Shown here: positions 35,045 through 43,743 of the stretch, in pieces | How the letters are laid out: each line of letters begins with the position of its first letter | Numbering within the stretch: position 1 is the stretch's first letter | Source of the DNA: Flavobacterium sp. NKUCC04_CG | GTDB taxonomy: Bacteria > Bacteroidota > Bacteroidia > Flavobacteriales > Flavobacteriaceae | NCBI RefSeq assembly: GCF_019345525.1 | Contig: NZ_JAHKRA010000010.1 | Span: 62,001 to 126,000, forward strand | DNA: 64,000 nt | Direction: 5' to 3' | Translations under genes and position numbers: made by a program | The notes under the pieces: generated by a model | Databases searched by the model: none | The model's input: only the letters and a program-made list of their open reading frames with translations | Told to the model about the DNA's origin: nothing

Positions 35045-37897
35045 TTATCTACTTAAATACATTTTACGTCTGGAGTAGATCTCGTAAAATTGATCGTCTT
35101 TTAAGTCGTCTATAAACAAAATGCTTTCGCCTGTTGATTTCATTTCAGGACCTAGTGCTTTATTGACATTTCTAAACTTGTCAAAAGAGAATACCGGGCT
35201 TTTGATGGCGTATCCTTTTAATTGCGGATTAAAGTTGAAATCGGTAACCTTTTTGGCTCCCAGCATAACTTTAGTTGCGTAGTTTACATACGGCTCTCCG
35301 TAAGCTTTTGCGATAAAAGGAACGGTTCTAGAGGCTCTAGGGTTGGCTTCAATAATATATACGATATCGTCTTTGATAGCGAACTGAATATTGATTAAAC
35401 CTACTGTTTTTAAGGCAATAGCGATTTTATGTGTGTGGTCTTTGATTTGTTGTAAAACAAATTCCCCTAAATTAAATGGAGGCAACATAGCATGGCTGTC
35501 ACCGGAGTGAACACCGCAAGGTTCTATGTGTTCCATAATCCCTATGATATAGACGTTTTCACCGTCGCAAATAGCATCGGCTTCTGCTTCTATAGCTCCA
35601 TCCAAATAATGGTCTAAAAGGAGTTTATTGCCGGGAATCGAGTTCAGCAAGTCGATGACGTGCTCTTCCAATTCTTTTTTGTTGATAACAATCTTCATTC
35701 CTTGGCCTCCCAATACATAGGATGGACGTACTAATAAAGGAAAGTCTAAGCTGTCTGCCAATTCTAAAGCTTGATCAGCTGTTTGAGCGATACCAAATTG
35801 AGGAAAAGGAATCTCCAATTCTTCAAGTAAAGCAGAGAATCTTCCGCGATCTTCCGCTAAATCCAAGGCATCATAACTAGTACCGATAATTTTAATACCG
35901 TTGCGTTCTAGTTTTTCTGCTAATTTCAAAGCGGTTTGACCTCCGAGTTGTACGATAACACCTTCAGGTTTTTCGTGACGAATGATGTCGTATATATGTT
36001 CCCAGAAAACCGGTTCGAAATACAATTTATTTGAAGTGTCAAAGTCGGTTGAAACCGTTTCTGGATTACAGTTGATCATGATGGTTTCGTATCCGCATTC
36101 CTCTGCGGCCAATACACCGTGTACACAAGAGTAATCAAATTCGATTCCCTGACCAATTCGGTTTGGACCAGAGCCCAAAACGATGATTTTCTTTTTGTCT
36201 GAAACAATACTTTCGTTAGCTACATATCGGGTACCGTCTGGTTTTTCGATTTCCGCTTCAAAAGTAGAGTAGTAGTAAGGTGTTTTTGCAGGAAATTCTG
36301 CGGCACAAGTATCTACTAATTTAAAGATACGGTTTACTTTCATCTCGTCGCGTAAGCTGTGTACTTTGCTCTCCAAAGTATTTAGCATATGCGCAATCTG
36401 ACGGTCGGCAAAACCTTTTTGTTTGGCTTCTAAGAGCAATTCTTTCGGAAGGGTTTCTATAGTGTATTTAGAGACTTCTTTCTCGAGTAAGTAGAGTTCT
36501 TCATATTGTTTTAAGAACCACATATCAATTTTCGTGATTTCGTGAATTCTGCTCAACGGTATGCCGTGTTGGATGGCGTCGTAAATAACGAATACTCGAT
36601 CCCAGCTAGCATGAGTTAATTTGTCGATGATTTGGTCGTAGTTGGTATAACCTTTACCGTCTGCACCCAATCCATTTCTTTTAATTTCTAATGATTGTGT
36701 TGCCTTGTGTAGCGCTTCTTGAAACGAACGTCCGATTCCCATAACTTCTCCTACAGATTTCATCTGAAGTCCTAAAGTACGGTCGGCTCCTTCGAATTTG
36801 TCGAAATTCCAACGCGGTATTTTTACAATTACATAATCCAAGGTCGGCTCAAATAAAGCTGAAGTGGATTTGGTAATTTGATTTTGCAATTCGTCTAAGG
36901 AATATCCCAAGGCTAATTTGGTGGCGATTTTCGCAATTGGATAACCCGTAGCTTTAGAAGCTAAGGCCGATGAACGAGAAACACGAGGGTTGATTTCTAT
37001 AGCAACGATATCTTCTTTTTCGTCTGGCGATACGGCAAACTGTACATTACATCCTCCGGCAAAATTCCCAATACTACGCATCATCTTGATAGATAGGTCG
37101 CGCATTCTTTGAAAAGTTCTGTCTGATAGTGTCATGGCTGGTGCTACGGTAATACTATCTCCCGTGTGGATTCCCATAGGGTCCATGTTTTCAATAGTAC
37201 AAATAATAACGACGTTATCATTTTTATCGCGTAACAGTTCCAATTCATATTCTTTCCAACCTAATAGTGCCTTGTCTATAAGTACTTCGTGTATAGGTGA
37301 AGCCTCTAGTCCGCGTGTCAATAAGTCGTCAAAATCTTCTGCTTTGTGTACAAAAGCAGCTCCAGTACCTCCTAAGGTAAACGACGGGCGTATAACGAGT
37401 GGAAATCCGAATTTTTGAGCGATTTCTTTTCCTTCTAAGAATGAAGTAGCCGTTTGTGCAGGGGCAGTAGGTACATCGATTCTTTGAAGTAATTGCTTGA
37501 ATTGTTCTCTGTCTTCAGTGATGTTAATAGCATTGATGTCAACACCGATTAAACGCACGCCAAAATCTTTCCAAATCCCTTTTTCATCGGCTTCTAAACA
37601 AAGGTTTAAAGCAGTTTGTCCCCCCATAGTTGGAAGTACTGCGTCAATTTCCGGATGCTCTTTTAGAATCTCGATTAACGATTTTGTAGTTAGAGGTTTT
37701 AGATAAATATGGTCCGCCATGGAGGGGTCGGTCATAATCGTAGCTGGATTCGAATTAATCAAAATAACTTTGATTCCCTCTTCTCTTAACGAGCGAGCTG
37801 ATTGAGATCCAGAATAGTCAAACTCACAAGCTTGACCAATAACAATTGGTCCTGAACCAATTATTAAGACGGTTTTGATAGTTGTATCTTTTGGCAT
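35045..37897 (-). CDS. carB: Carbamoyl-phosphate synthase large subunit (short form)
   Basis: CarB makes carbamoyl phosphate from bicarbonate, ammonia from CarA and two ATP, for arginine and pyrimidine synthesis. The 950-residue protein has two ATP-grasp halves, each opening with a dinucleotide-like motif (VLIIGSGPIVIGQACEFDYS near 10-30 and IIVLGSGPNRIGQGIEFDYS near 560-580). It ends after the second half ('FDKFRNVNKALGPEMKSTGESILFIDDL'), without the about 120-residue MGS-like allosteric domain of E. coli CarB. The end is clean and followed by a terminator. I take this to be the normal form of flavobacteria. carA is not adjacent. Confidence 0.95.
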   Translation of the reverse strand: MPKDTTIKTVLIIGSGPIVIGQACEFDYSGSQSARSLREEGIKVILINSNPATIMTDPSMADHIYLKPLTTKSLIEILKEHPEIDAVLPTMGGQTALNLCLEADEKGIWKDFGVRLIGVDINAINITEDREQFKQLLQRIDVPTAPAQTATSFLEGKEIAQKFGFPLVIRPSFTLGGTGAAFVHKAEDFDDLLTRGLEASPIHEVLIDKALLGWKEYELELLRDKNDNVVIICTIENMDPMGIHTGDSITVAPAMTLSDRTFQRMRDLSIKMMRSIGNFAGGCNVQFAVSPDEKEDIVAIEINPRVSRSSALASKATGYPIAKIATKLALGYSLDELQNQITKSTSALFEPTLDYVIVKIPRWNFDKFEGADRTLGLQMKSVGEVMGIGRSFQEALHKATQSLEIKRNGLGADGKGYTNYDQIIDKLTHASWDRVFVIYDAIQHGIPLSRIHEITKIDMWFLKQYEELYLLEKEVSKYTIETLPKELLLEAKQKGFADRQIAHMLNTLESKVHSLRDEMKVNRIFKLVDTCAAEFPAKTPYYYSTFEAEIEKPDGTRYVANESIVSDKKKIIVLGSGPNRIGQGIEFDYSCVHGVLAAEECGYETIMINCNPETVSTDFDTSNKLYFEPVFWEHIYDIIRHEKPEGVIVQLGGQTALKLAEKLERNGIKIIGTSYDALDLAEDRGRFSALLEELEIPFPQFGIAQTADQALELADSLDFPLLVRPSYVLGGQGMKIVINKKELEEHVIDLLNSIPGNKLLLDHYLDGAIEAEADAICDGENVYIIGIMEHIEPCGVHSGDSHAMLPPFNLGEFVLQQIKDHTHKIAIALKTVGLINIQFAIKDDIVYIIEANPRASRTVPFIAKAYGEPYVNYATKVMLGAKKVTDFNFNPQLKGYAIKSPVFSFDKFRNVNKALGPEMKSTGESILFIDDLKDDQFYEIYSRRKMYLSR

Positions 37898-37982
37898 TTC
37901 AATGATGTGTGTTGCGTTGGTTGTTGTAAAAGTACCCTTTAAACCAGTATAAGAACAATGTAGGGCAAAAAAATGTATAAAA

Positions 37983-38013
37983 AAAGGCGTTACGAATAAA
38001 TAGTAACACCTTT
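37983..38013 (-). terminator. Terminator of rpmH
   Basis: The stem AAAGGCGTTAC with GTAACACCTTT has one C-A mismatch and a 9-base loop. A tracts on the 5' side become a T run on the minus strand. Confidence 0.7.
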
Positions 38014-38033
38014 AGGTATGTTTTAGAAAAACA

Positions 38034-38195
38034 TTATTTTTTATGTCTTGGTTCACAAGAAACAGTCAATTTGTGTCTTCCTTTGGCTCTTCTACGAGCT
38101 AACACTTTTCTTCCGTTAGCACTAGCCATTCTGTCCATGAAACCATGTTTGTTTCTTCTTTTTCTTTTCGATGGTTGAAACGTTCTCTTACTCAT
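38034..38195 (-). CDS. rpmH: 50S ribosomal protein L34
   Basis: The 53-residue reading frame translates to the classic L34 sequence: [19 protein letters not shown], then '[28 protein letters not shown]' and a short extended tail EPRHKK. L34 is usually 44-52 residues; the tail is a common flavobacterial variant. A consensus promoter (38267-38296) and terminator make it a separate unit. The usual rnpA partner is not next to it, as is normal in Bacteroidota. Confidence 0.97.
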   Translation of the reverse strand: MSKRTFQPSKRKRRNKHGFMDRMASANGRKVLARRRAKGRHKLTVSCEPRHKK

Positions 38196-38266
38196 TGCTT
38201 TTATTTTTAAATCTTAGAATTTTACAAATTTTTAGCTTTGAAAGTCAGTCACCTCAAAACCGAGTG

Positions 38267-38296
38267 CAAATATACAAAGTCTTTTCTCTCTTACAA
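38267..38296 (-). promoter_or_regulatory. Promoter of rpmH
   Basis: On the minus strand TTG (38296-38294), 19 bases and TATATTTG (38274-38267) make a full Bacteroidota promoter. The leader to the ATG is about 70 bases long. Confidence 0.85.
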
Positions 38297-38793
38297 ATCC
38301 TTTTGCATAAATATTTAATTTAATTTTAGTTATTCGTGATTTATCGAAGTTGGCAACTGTCGGTTTGGGATTTAAAGCACTTCATTGTTAATAGAATAGC
38401 TTCGTTCACTGATTTTTTAGAGGTATTAACTCCAAGAGAAAATAACGTAAATGGTTTGTTGGCAAAGCGGCTCAAGTTTCCTTTTGCAGTGGCTTTGCTG
38501 CAGCTACTCGTGTTTCTTTGCTGTTTTTCCGTCAAAAAACACGTGCTATATCGCTATGCTTTTGGATTAAAAATAAAAAACAATTACCGATTATACAACG
38601 GTGTTGGGGTAATTGTTATTTTTGCATCAAATAAAATCAGGGCCGCGCCTTGATATCTGAGTGCTGCGGTGTTTTTTTGTATAAAACGCACAATAATTTT
38701 ATAGTTAAGATTGCGTTTTAAACCGGTTGGGTTGAAGTGTGCGATATCAAGAAAGCGGTGCTTTTTAATCGAAAAAATAAAAATTAACAAATT
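38297..38793. other. Non-coding region with nested inverted repeats
   Basis: About 500 bases without a credible gene. A plus frame (38336-38653) and minus frames (38341-38535 and 38584-38790) overlap one another, and neither has gene-like composition or start signals. The first half is richer in G and C than the flanks. The second half has two nested dyads: CTTGATATC (38649-38657) with GATATCAAG (38743-38751), and TAAAACGCA (38682-38690) with TGCGTTTTA (38712-38720). This may be a structured RNA or the remnant of a small repeated element. Confidence 0.5.
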
Positions 38794-40851
38794 ATGAATA
38801 TAAATCTGTTTAAGGGTTTAATACAATTGCTGTCGAAAAATTTTGTTTTTTTTGTGGCACTTTTTTTAATAAGCAGAATTCTTTTTATGTTGTCTTATGG
38901 TAACTATGGGGAATTGTGGGCGAATTATTCCGATGTGTTAATGGCTTTTTGGATAGGCGAACGCTTTGATGTATCTGTTATATGTTATGGATTTGTGCCT
39001 GTTTTACTAATGGCCATTGGCGGTTTGTTTGTGCCTACTTCTAAGAGTGAGGCATACTTGCGTTTTGTAGGTGTTTTTTCTAAATGGTATTTGCTAGTTC
39101 CCCTCGTTATATTTACGAGCATATTACTGATAGATTATTTCTTTTATCAATTTTTCCAGTCGCATATTAATGTACTTTTCTTTGGAATTTTTAAAGATGA
39201 TACGCAGGCGGTTTTGAATTCGGTTTGGAAAGATTATCCAATTTTGGGTATCGTCTTGATTTATCTGGTCGTTATCGTTGTTTACTTTTTTTGTGCTAAA
39301 CGTATTTACAAAAGCAGTATCGCGCATTTTTCGTTTGTAAATACCGCTAAAACCAATTGGTTGTATTTGTTGGTAATACCGTTGTTTTTTGTTGGAATAC
39401 GTGGAAGTGTAGGTCTTTTTACCTTAAGACGAGATCATACCAATGTATCACCTGTAGCTTTTATTAACGCCTTGAGTTATAATGGGGTTTTTGCTTTAAA
39501 ATTTGCTAAATCGGAATTGAGTACCAATAGTTTTGCAGCAGATATCAATGCAGAATTAGCGGTCAATAACTATGTTAACTTAGAAGAAGCGTATAGCGAT
39601 TATCGTCCTCAGGCAGTGGATAGTTTTGACAATGATTTTATAGCCCGAACTTCAACCAATGCGTTTTTGGAGGAAAATCCGCCCAATGTGGTTTTTATCA
39701 TGATGGAAAGTATGAGTTTTCATTATTTTCAATTGCATTCCAAAGAGCTTAACTTGCTTGGTGATTTGGAGGCCGAGTTGCCTTATCTGTATCAGTTTAA
39801 TCGGGCTTTATCGTCGTTTAATGGGACGATTTATTCCTTGGAAAATTTGGCGATAAACACCCCCAAAAATATCATTTCACAATCGGAGTACTTTGATGTA
39901 AATTATTCTTCGTCGGTAGCAAAACCTTTTAAAGATAAAGGCTATCAAACATCTTTTCTTTCCGGAGCCAATACATCGTGGAGAAACGTAGATAATTTCT
40001 TATTGCATCAATATTTTGATAGCGTACAGGGTAAAGCACATATTTTAAAAAAATATCCCGAAGCAGAGGAGTTTGCTTGGGGGGCTCACGATGAGTATCT
40101 GTTTGATTATATCGAAGATAAATTAAAGGAAAATACCAAACAGCCGCAATTTATTTTTGCAATGACAATCAGTAATCACACCCCTTACGAAATTCCAGAA
40201 CACTATAAAAAATATCCGATTAAGATGAATGATTCTTTGAGAAAAAGCATTCGAGTGGATGAGGGTATGGCGTACGATAATTTTGCTGCCCATCAATATG
40301 CAGCTTCGCAGTTAGCTAAATTGATTCGGGATGTGCGCAATTCACCATTGGGAAAAAACACGATTATTGTAGCTACGGGAGATCACAACATTAGACAGGT
40401 TTTTGAATATAACGAAGAGACTTCTTTTTTAAAGCGAAGTGTGCCGATTTTAATGTATATACCTGAAGTATACAAGCCTGCAGTCTATGATAAAAATGTA
40501 TTTGCTGCTCATAAAGACATCTTTCCAACGATATTTAATTTGAGTTTGTCCAATCAGCCTTATGTATATTCTGGTGATAATTTGTTTGCGGCTAAAAAAG
40601 GCTACCGTTTTGCTATTAACGAATACGATTATATGGCTGATTCCATTGGTGCTATTTCATACAGCAATAACAAAATGTATTATTATGAATGGAAAGACGC
40701 TGGGCGAAATTATTTAAAAATTGCAGCGCCAACGAGTGCACATGCCTTGTATATGGATAAAAAATTTCGGTCGTATAAAATGTTGCAAACGGCAAAAATT
40801 TATCAAGACATTGGCAATCATGCAAAAAAGAATGAAACTCTTAAAAATTAA
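38794..40851 (+). CDS. LTA-synthase-like sulfatase (alkaline phosphatase superfamily), membrane-anchored
   Basis: The 685-residue protein has about five N-terminal membrane helices (10-225) and a large extracytoplasmic sulfatase-fold domain (about 295-620). Metal and catalytic features typical of the LTA synthase/phosphoethanolamine transferase branch are visible: 'VFIMMES' (Glu metal ligand), 'FNGTIYSLENL' (candidate Thr nucleophile), 'ISNHTPYEI' and 'ATGDHNIRQ' (Asp-His ligands). Gram-negative relatives transfer phosphoglycerol or phosphoethanolamine to glycans; the acceptor here is unknown. A -7 box was not found upstream. Confidence 0.88.
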   Translation: MNINLFKGLIQLLSKNFVFFVALFLISRILFMLSYGNYGELWANYSDVLMAFWIGERFDVSVICYGFVPVLLMAIGGLFVPTSKSEAYLRFVGVFSKWYLLVPLVIFTSILLIDYFFYQFFQSHINVLFFGIFKDDTQAVLNSVWKDYPILGIVLIYLVVIVVYFFCAKRIYKSSIAHFSFVNTAKTNWLYLLVIPLFFVGIRGSVGLFTLRRDHTNVSPVAFINALSYNGVFALKFAKSELSTNSFAADINAELAVNNYVNLEEAYSDYRPQAVDSFDNDFIARTSTNAFLEENPPNVVFIMMESMSFHYFQLHSKELNLLGDLEAELPYLYQFNRALSSFNGTIYSLENLAINTPKNIISQSEYFDVNYSSSVAKPFKDKGYQTSFLSGANTSWRNVDNFLLHQYFDSVQGKAHILKKYPEAEEFAWGAHDEYLFDYIEDKLKENTKQPQFIFAMTISNHTPYEIPEHYKKYPIKMNDSLRKSIRVDEGMAYDNFAAHQYAASQLAKLIRDVRNSPLGKNTIIVATGDHNIRQVFEYNEETSFLKRSVPILMYIPEVYKPAVYDKNVFAAHKDIFPTIFNLSLSNQPYVYSGDNLFAAKKGYRFAINEYDYMADSIGAISYSNNKMYYYEWKDAGRNYLKIAAPTSAHALYMDKKFRSYKMLQTAKIYQDIGNHAKKNETLKN

Positions 40852-40944
40852 GGATAGTAGTCGGGTCAGAACTATAGGGGTAAAACCCTAGGGATATATT
40901 TTGGGATTCTGTTTTTTGTATTTCCTCCGTCCATAGATTTTTAT

Positions 40945-40952
40945 TACCTTTG
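40945..40952 (+). promoter_or_regulatory. -7 promoter element before the TPR-like protein gene
   Basis: TACCTTTG matches TAnnTTTG and lies 25 bases before the ATG. A TTG occurs at 40916-40918, with a long 26-base spacer. Confidence 0.5.
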
Positions 40953-40976
40953 TATTCTTAAAAATAATTTATAAAT

Positions 40977-41492
40977 ATGTTTCATAGAAATATCAAGTTA
41001 ATTATTGCAGGATTGATCTTTGCAGTAGCTGTTTGGCAATTTACAGAGAGCAATATTGGAAACGGTATTTTCTTAATACTTATCGCTTTAATTTTTATCT
41101 TGTTGTACTTTAAAAATGAGTTCATTTTATTGGCTTTTTTAAAGTTGAGAAAACAAGATTTTGAAGGAGCTCAAAAGTGGTTAAGTTATATTAAGAACCC
41201 AAATACGGCTCTGATTAGAAAGCAAAATGGGTATTATAATTACTTACAAGGAATCATGATTTCTCAGACCAATTTAAACGCTGCAGAAAAGTATTTAAAG
41301 AGAGCTTTAGAGTTGGGGTTAAATATGGATCAAGATGTGGCGATGACCAAATTGCAGTTGGCTGGTATAGCGATGACGAGAAGACGAAAGCTTGAGGCTA
41401 CAAAACTATTGGGTGAAGCTAAGAAATTGGATAAGCAAAATATGTTAAAAGATCAAATCAAGATGATGAAGGATCAATTGAAAAAGATTTAA
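40977..41492 (+). CDS. Membrane-anchored TPR-like protein
   Basis: The 171-residue protein has two N-terminal membrane helices (about 7-45, 'IIAGLIFAVAVWQF' and 'IFLILIALIFILLYF') and then helix-turn-helix repeats resembling tetratricopeptide repeats ('KWLSYIKNPNTALIRKQNGYYNYLQGIMIS', 'AEKYLKRALELGLN'). Such small anchored TPR proteins scaffold protein complexes. The particular role is unknown. It has its own -7 element and a 20-bp hairpin terminator. Confidence 0.8.
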   Translation: MFHRNIKLIIAGLIFAVAVWQFTESNIGNGIFLILIALIFILLYFKNEFILLAFLKLRKQDFEGAQKWLSYIKNPNTALIRKQNGYYNYLQGIMISQTNLNAAEKYLKRALELGLNMDQDVAMTKLQLAGIAMTRRRKLEATKLLGEAKKLDKQNMLKDQIKMMKDQLKKI

Positions 41493-41510
41493 TAGAACTT
41501 AGGACTATAT

Positions 41511-41552
41511 TATAAAAAAAGGGATTCACAAATGTGAATCCCTTTTTTTATA
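41511..41552. terminator. Bidirectional terminator
   Basis: A 20-bp stem (TATAAAAAAA plus GGGATTCACA with its complement) with a 2-base centre lies between the TPR-like gene and the convergent transglycosylase gene. Confidence 0.92.
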
Positions 41553-41563
41553 GGTACTATTTA

Positions 41564-42463
41564 TTAGTTGTATCCTTCAGTTGGAATGGCTACAATATAG
41601 TCTTTTTGAGGAGTTACTATAAGTTTGGTGTCGCGCATCCATGGGTTGTGTAGTTTTAATATTTTATAATTAATACCTTGTTCTTTAGCAAAAGCAGCCA
41701 AGTCTAAAATATCGGTATTAACGGTAATATTACGGGTTTTTATAGGTTGATATAGGGTTGATTCTGGAAGTGCGTATCCATATTTCTCAGCATTTTGCAT
41801 AATTTCCTTTAAAGCCAAAATTCTAAATACATACCTGGAAGTTTCTTCAGTCAATAGCAAGTCATAATAGTCTGAAACCTGTTGAGCGGTTAGTTGGTTG
41901 CTGACACCGGCCATGCCGCGGTTGTAAGAAGCAGCTGCTAATGTCCAAGTGCCAAATCGGTTTTTAGCTCTTTTGAAGTATTCACAAGCGGCTTCTGTGG
42001 CTTTGGCTACATCGTAACGTTCGTCAACATAGTCCGTAACTTCCATATTGAATTCTTTTGCGGTAGCTGGCATAAATTGCCAGAAACCCCTAGCGCCTGC
42101 AGATGAAACTACATTGGCCAAACCGCTTTCAATAACCGCTAGGTATTTGAAATCTTCGGGTATGCCATTCTTTTTTAATATGGGTTCAATAATTGGGAAA
42201 TACCTTTTGGCTCTTTTGATAGCGAGTGTAGTGGAGGAGTGTAAGTTGATGTTTACAATCATTTCTCGGTCTAAGCGCTCTTTTACATCGACTATGTTTA
42301 AAGGGGCTTTCTCCCCAGCAAAGTTGATGGTATTGGGTAAATAGACGTGATTTGCGACATCTACGCTGTTGGTGTTGGTTCCGGTGGCAGTTCCATAAAT
42401 AAACGAGCTGCATGCTAGGGCTATAGCTCCTAGAACCAGAGCATTTTTAATCGATTTGTTCAT
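41564..42463 (-). CDS. Lytic murein transglycosylase (SLT domain)
   Basis: The 299-residue protein has an N-terminal signal-like helix (8-24) and an SLT domain (about 85-200) with catalytic Glu112 in 'YLAVIESGLAN', the 'SSAGARGFWQFMPATAKEF' signature and 'AAASYNRGM'. This cleaves glycan strands to anhydro-muropeptides. The C-terminal 80 residues are beta-rich ('QPIKTRNITVNTDILDLAAFAKEQGINYKILKLHNPWM'), like the carbohydrate-binding extension of MltD-type enzymes. It overlaps the preceding hydrolase gene by 17 bases, so the two are translationally linked. Confidence 0.93.
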   Translation of the reverse strand: MNKSIKNALVLGAIALACSSFIYGTATGTNTNSVDVANHVYLPNTINFAGEKAPLNIVDVKERLDREMIVNINLHSSTTLAIKRAKRYFPIIEPILKKNGIPEDFKYLAVIESGLANVVSSAGARGFWQFMPATAKEFNMEVTDYVDERYDVAKATEAACEYFKRAKNRFGTWTLAAASYNRGMAGVSNQLTAQQVSDYYDLLLTEETSRYVFRILALKEIMQNAEKYGYALPESTLYQPIKTRNITVNTDILDLAAFAKEQGINYKILKLHNPWMRDTKLIVTPQKDYIVAIPTEGYN

Positions 42464-43124
42464 CTGTATCGTTGAGTATAATATGGCTTAAGTTTTTATT
42501 AAACCAATGGTGTTTGTAAATAATCATAGCATGCGTACCTCCTTTGACTACTATGGCGCGATGGATGCGTTGTATGGGGAATACTTCATCTTGATCACCG
42601 TGGATGTGGATAACTTCTTGGTCGGCTTCGTTACGATTCCATTTTATGATGTTTTCAAAGGCCCAATCCAAATATTTGGGATCGCGTATCGATAGGTATT
42701 CCTGATATAAGTTGAGCTTTTTCTTTTGTTTTGCACTGCCAAATTTGGCCAGAGTTCCTTCAATTTCGGACAACCAATTAGTCGGAAACAATTTATAAAT
42801 TTTTGTTGACCTAGCCAATTTTATTTTTAATGGAAATTCCTTATTGGAACGAACGCTAGAAATAATAATGGTTTTTAAACTAGGGCGTATTTTCATCAGT
42901 TCTTGTACGATAATTCCGCCAAAGGATACTCCAATCATTACGGGGTTTTCATGATGAATGTTGGCGGCAATACGCGCCGTGTATTCCGTTAATGTTTCCT
43001 GAGCAATGGGATTAAGCCATTCTAAATAGAAAATCTCAAAACGCTCTTCGGGTAGCTGAATTTTTTCAAATATTCTAGAGCTGGCAGCCATTCCCGGCAT
43101 GAAATAAACAGGTATTTTGTTCAT
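42447..43124 (-). CDS. Alpha/beta hydrolase
   Basis: The 225-residue cytoplasmic protein has the nucleophile elbow GVSFGG (about 64-69), an acid 'HGDQDEVFP' and the catalytic His in 'KGGTHAM', all in the order of the alpha/beta fold. The reaction and substrate are unknown. The lytic transglycosylase gene overlaps its end by 17 bases, suggesting a shared message and perhaps a joint role in cell-envelope turnover. Confidence 0.85.
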   Translation of the reverse strand: MNKIPVYFMPGMAASSRIFEKIQLPEERFEIFYLEWLNPIAQETLTEYTARIAANIHHENPVMIGVSFGGIIVQELMKIRPSLKTIIISSVRSNKEFPLKIKLARSTKIYKLFPTNWLSEIEGTLAKFGSAKQKKKLNLYQEYLSIRDPKYLDWAFENIIKWNRNEADQEVIHIHGDQDEVFPIQRIHRAIVVKGGTHAMIIYKHHWFNKNLSHIILNDTDEQID

Positions 43125-43358
43125 TCTAAATAAATTAACTTTTAAAAGGGGAGGATTGTCAAAAAAAATAGCGAAATTTGTTCTAAATATAGGCTATTAA
43201 TTTAGCTATTCACACTTCTGAAAGATTAAATTTGTCTTAAATGTCAAGGGTTTTGTTTTGAATATATTATGAAGTATTGTTACTATTAATTCGTTTTTTC
43301 TAGTTCAAAACCTAATGAATCCGTGATGAGATTATTGAAAACACAAAAACTATTTATA

Positions 43359-43640
43359 ATGGAAATCAAGAACAATGAGCTCTTACGCCAATTTGAGCTG
43401 CAAACTGAAAACGGGATGCTGAGCGTAGAGTATTCACTTCAGGAGAGAAAGATTTTTCTTACCAAATTAAAGGGTTGGGAAAATGACGTTCAAGAACAAA
43501 GTGCTTTTTTAATCAAAGGAGTTTTGTCTCTTGCTGAGAAAAACAAGTGGCGCGTAGTACCTACACATCCGAAGATTGTATCCTTTTTTAGAAGTAATCC
43601 TGCTTACAAAGAGCTATTACCTCCGGGAATTAGGATTTAA
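43359..43640 (+). CDS. Small GNAT-like N-acetyltransferase (GCN5-related, YjdJ type)
   Basis: The 93-residue protein fits the short GCN5-related family (PF14542 type). The order is a beta strand 'LSVEYSLQERKIFLTKLK', a helix 'AFLIKGVLSLAEKNKWRVVPTHPKIVSFFRSNPAY' and the end 'KELLPPGI', with the conserved 'RVVPTHPKIVSFFRSNP' typical of the group. These mini-GNAT proteins lack an obvious substrate. Upstream in-frame starts at 43323 and 43326 exist, but ATG 43359 gives the normal length. Confidence 0.75.
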   Translation: MEIKNNELLRQFELQTENGMLSVEYSLQERKIFLTKLKGWENDVQEQSAFLIKGVLSLAEKNKWRVVPTHPKIVSFFRSNPAYKELLPPGIRI

Positions 43641-43672
43641 TTATTTTTTTAACACACAACAATAAAATTATA

Positions 43673-43706
43673 AAAACGCGCTTCATCATTGTGAAACGCG
43701 TTTTTT
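43673..43706. terminator. Bidirectional terminator
   Basis: AAAACGCG and TTCA pair with TGAA and CGCGTTTT with one C-A mismatch and a 6-base loop. T tracts lie on both sides, between the convergent GNAT and mtaB genes. Confidence 0.85.
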
Positions 43707-43743
43707 TGATATAATAAAACGGTGTTTGCAATTCGTAAACGAA

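Noticed and set aside
35045..37897. carB as a truncated pseudogene
   Set aside because: Both ATP-grasp halves are intact and the end is clean with a terminator; the short form appears normal for the group.
38336..38790. Overlapping ORFs of 64-105 codons on both strands
   Set aside because: They overlap each other, lack starts with spacing signals, and have unlikely composition; the region looks structured rather than coding.
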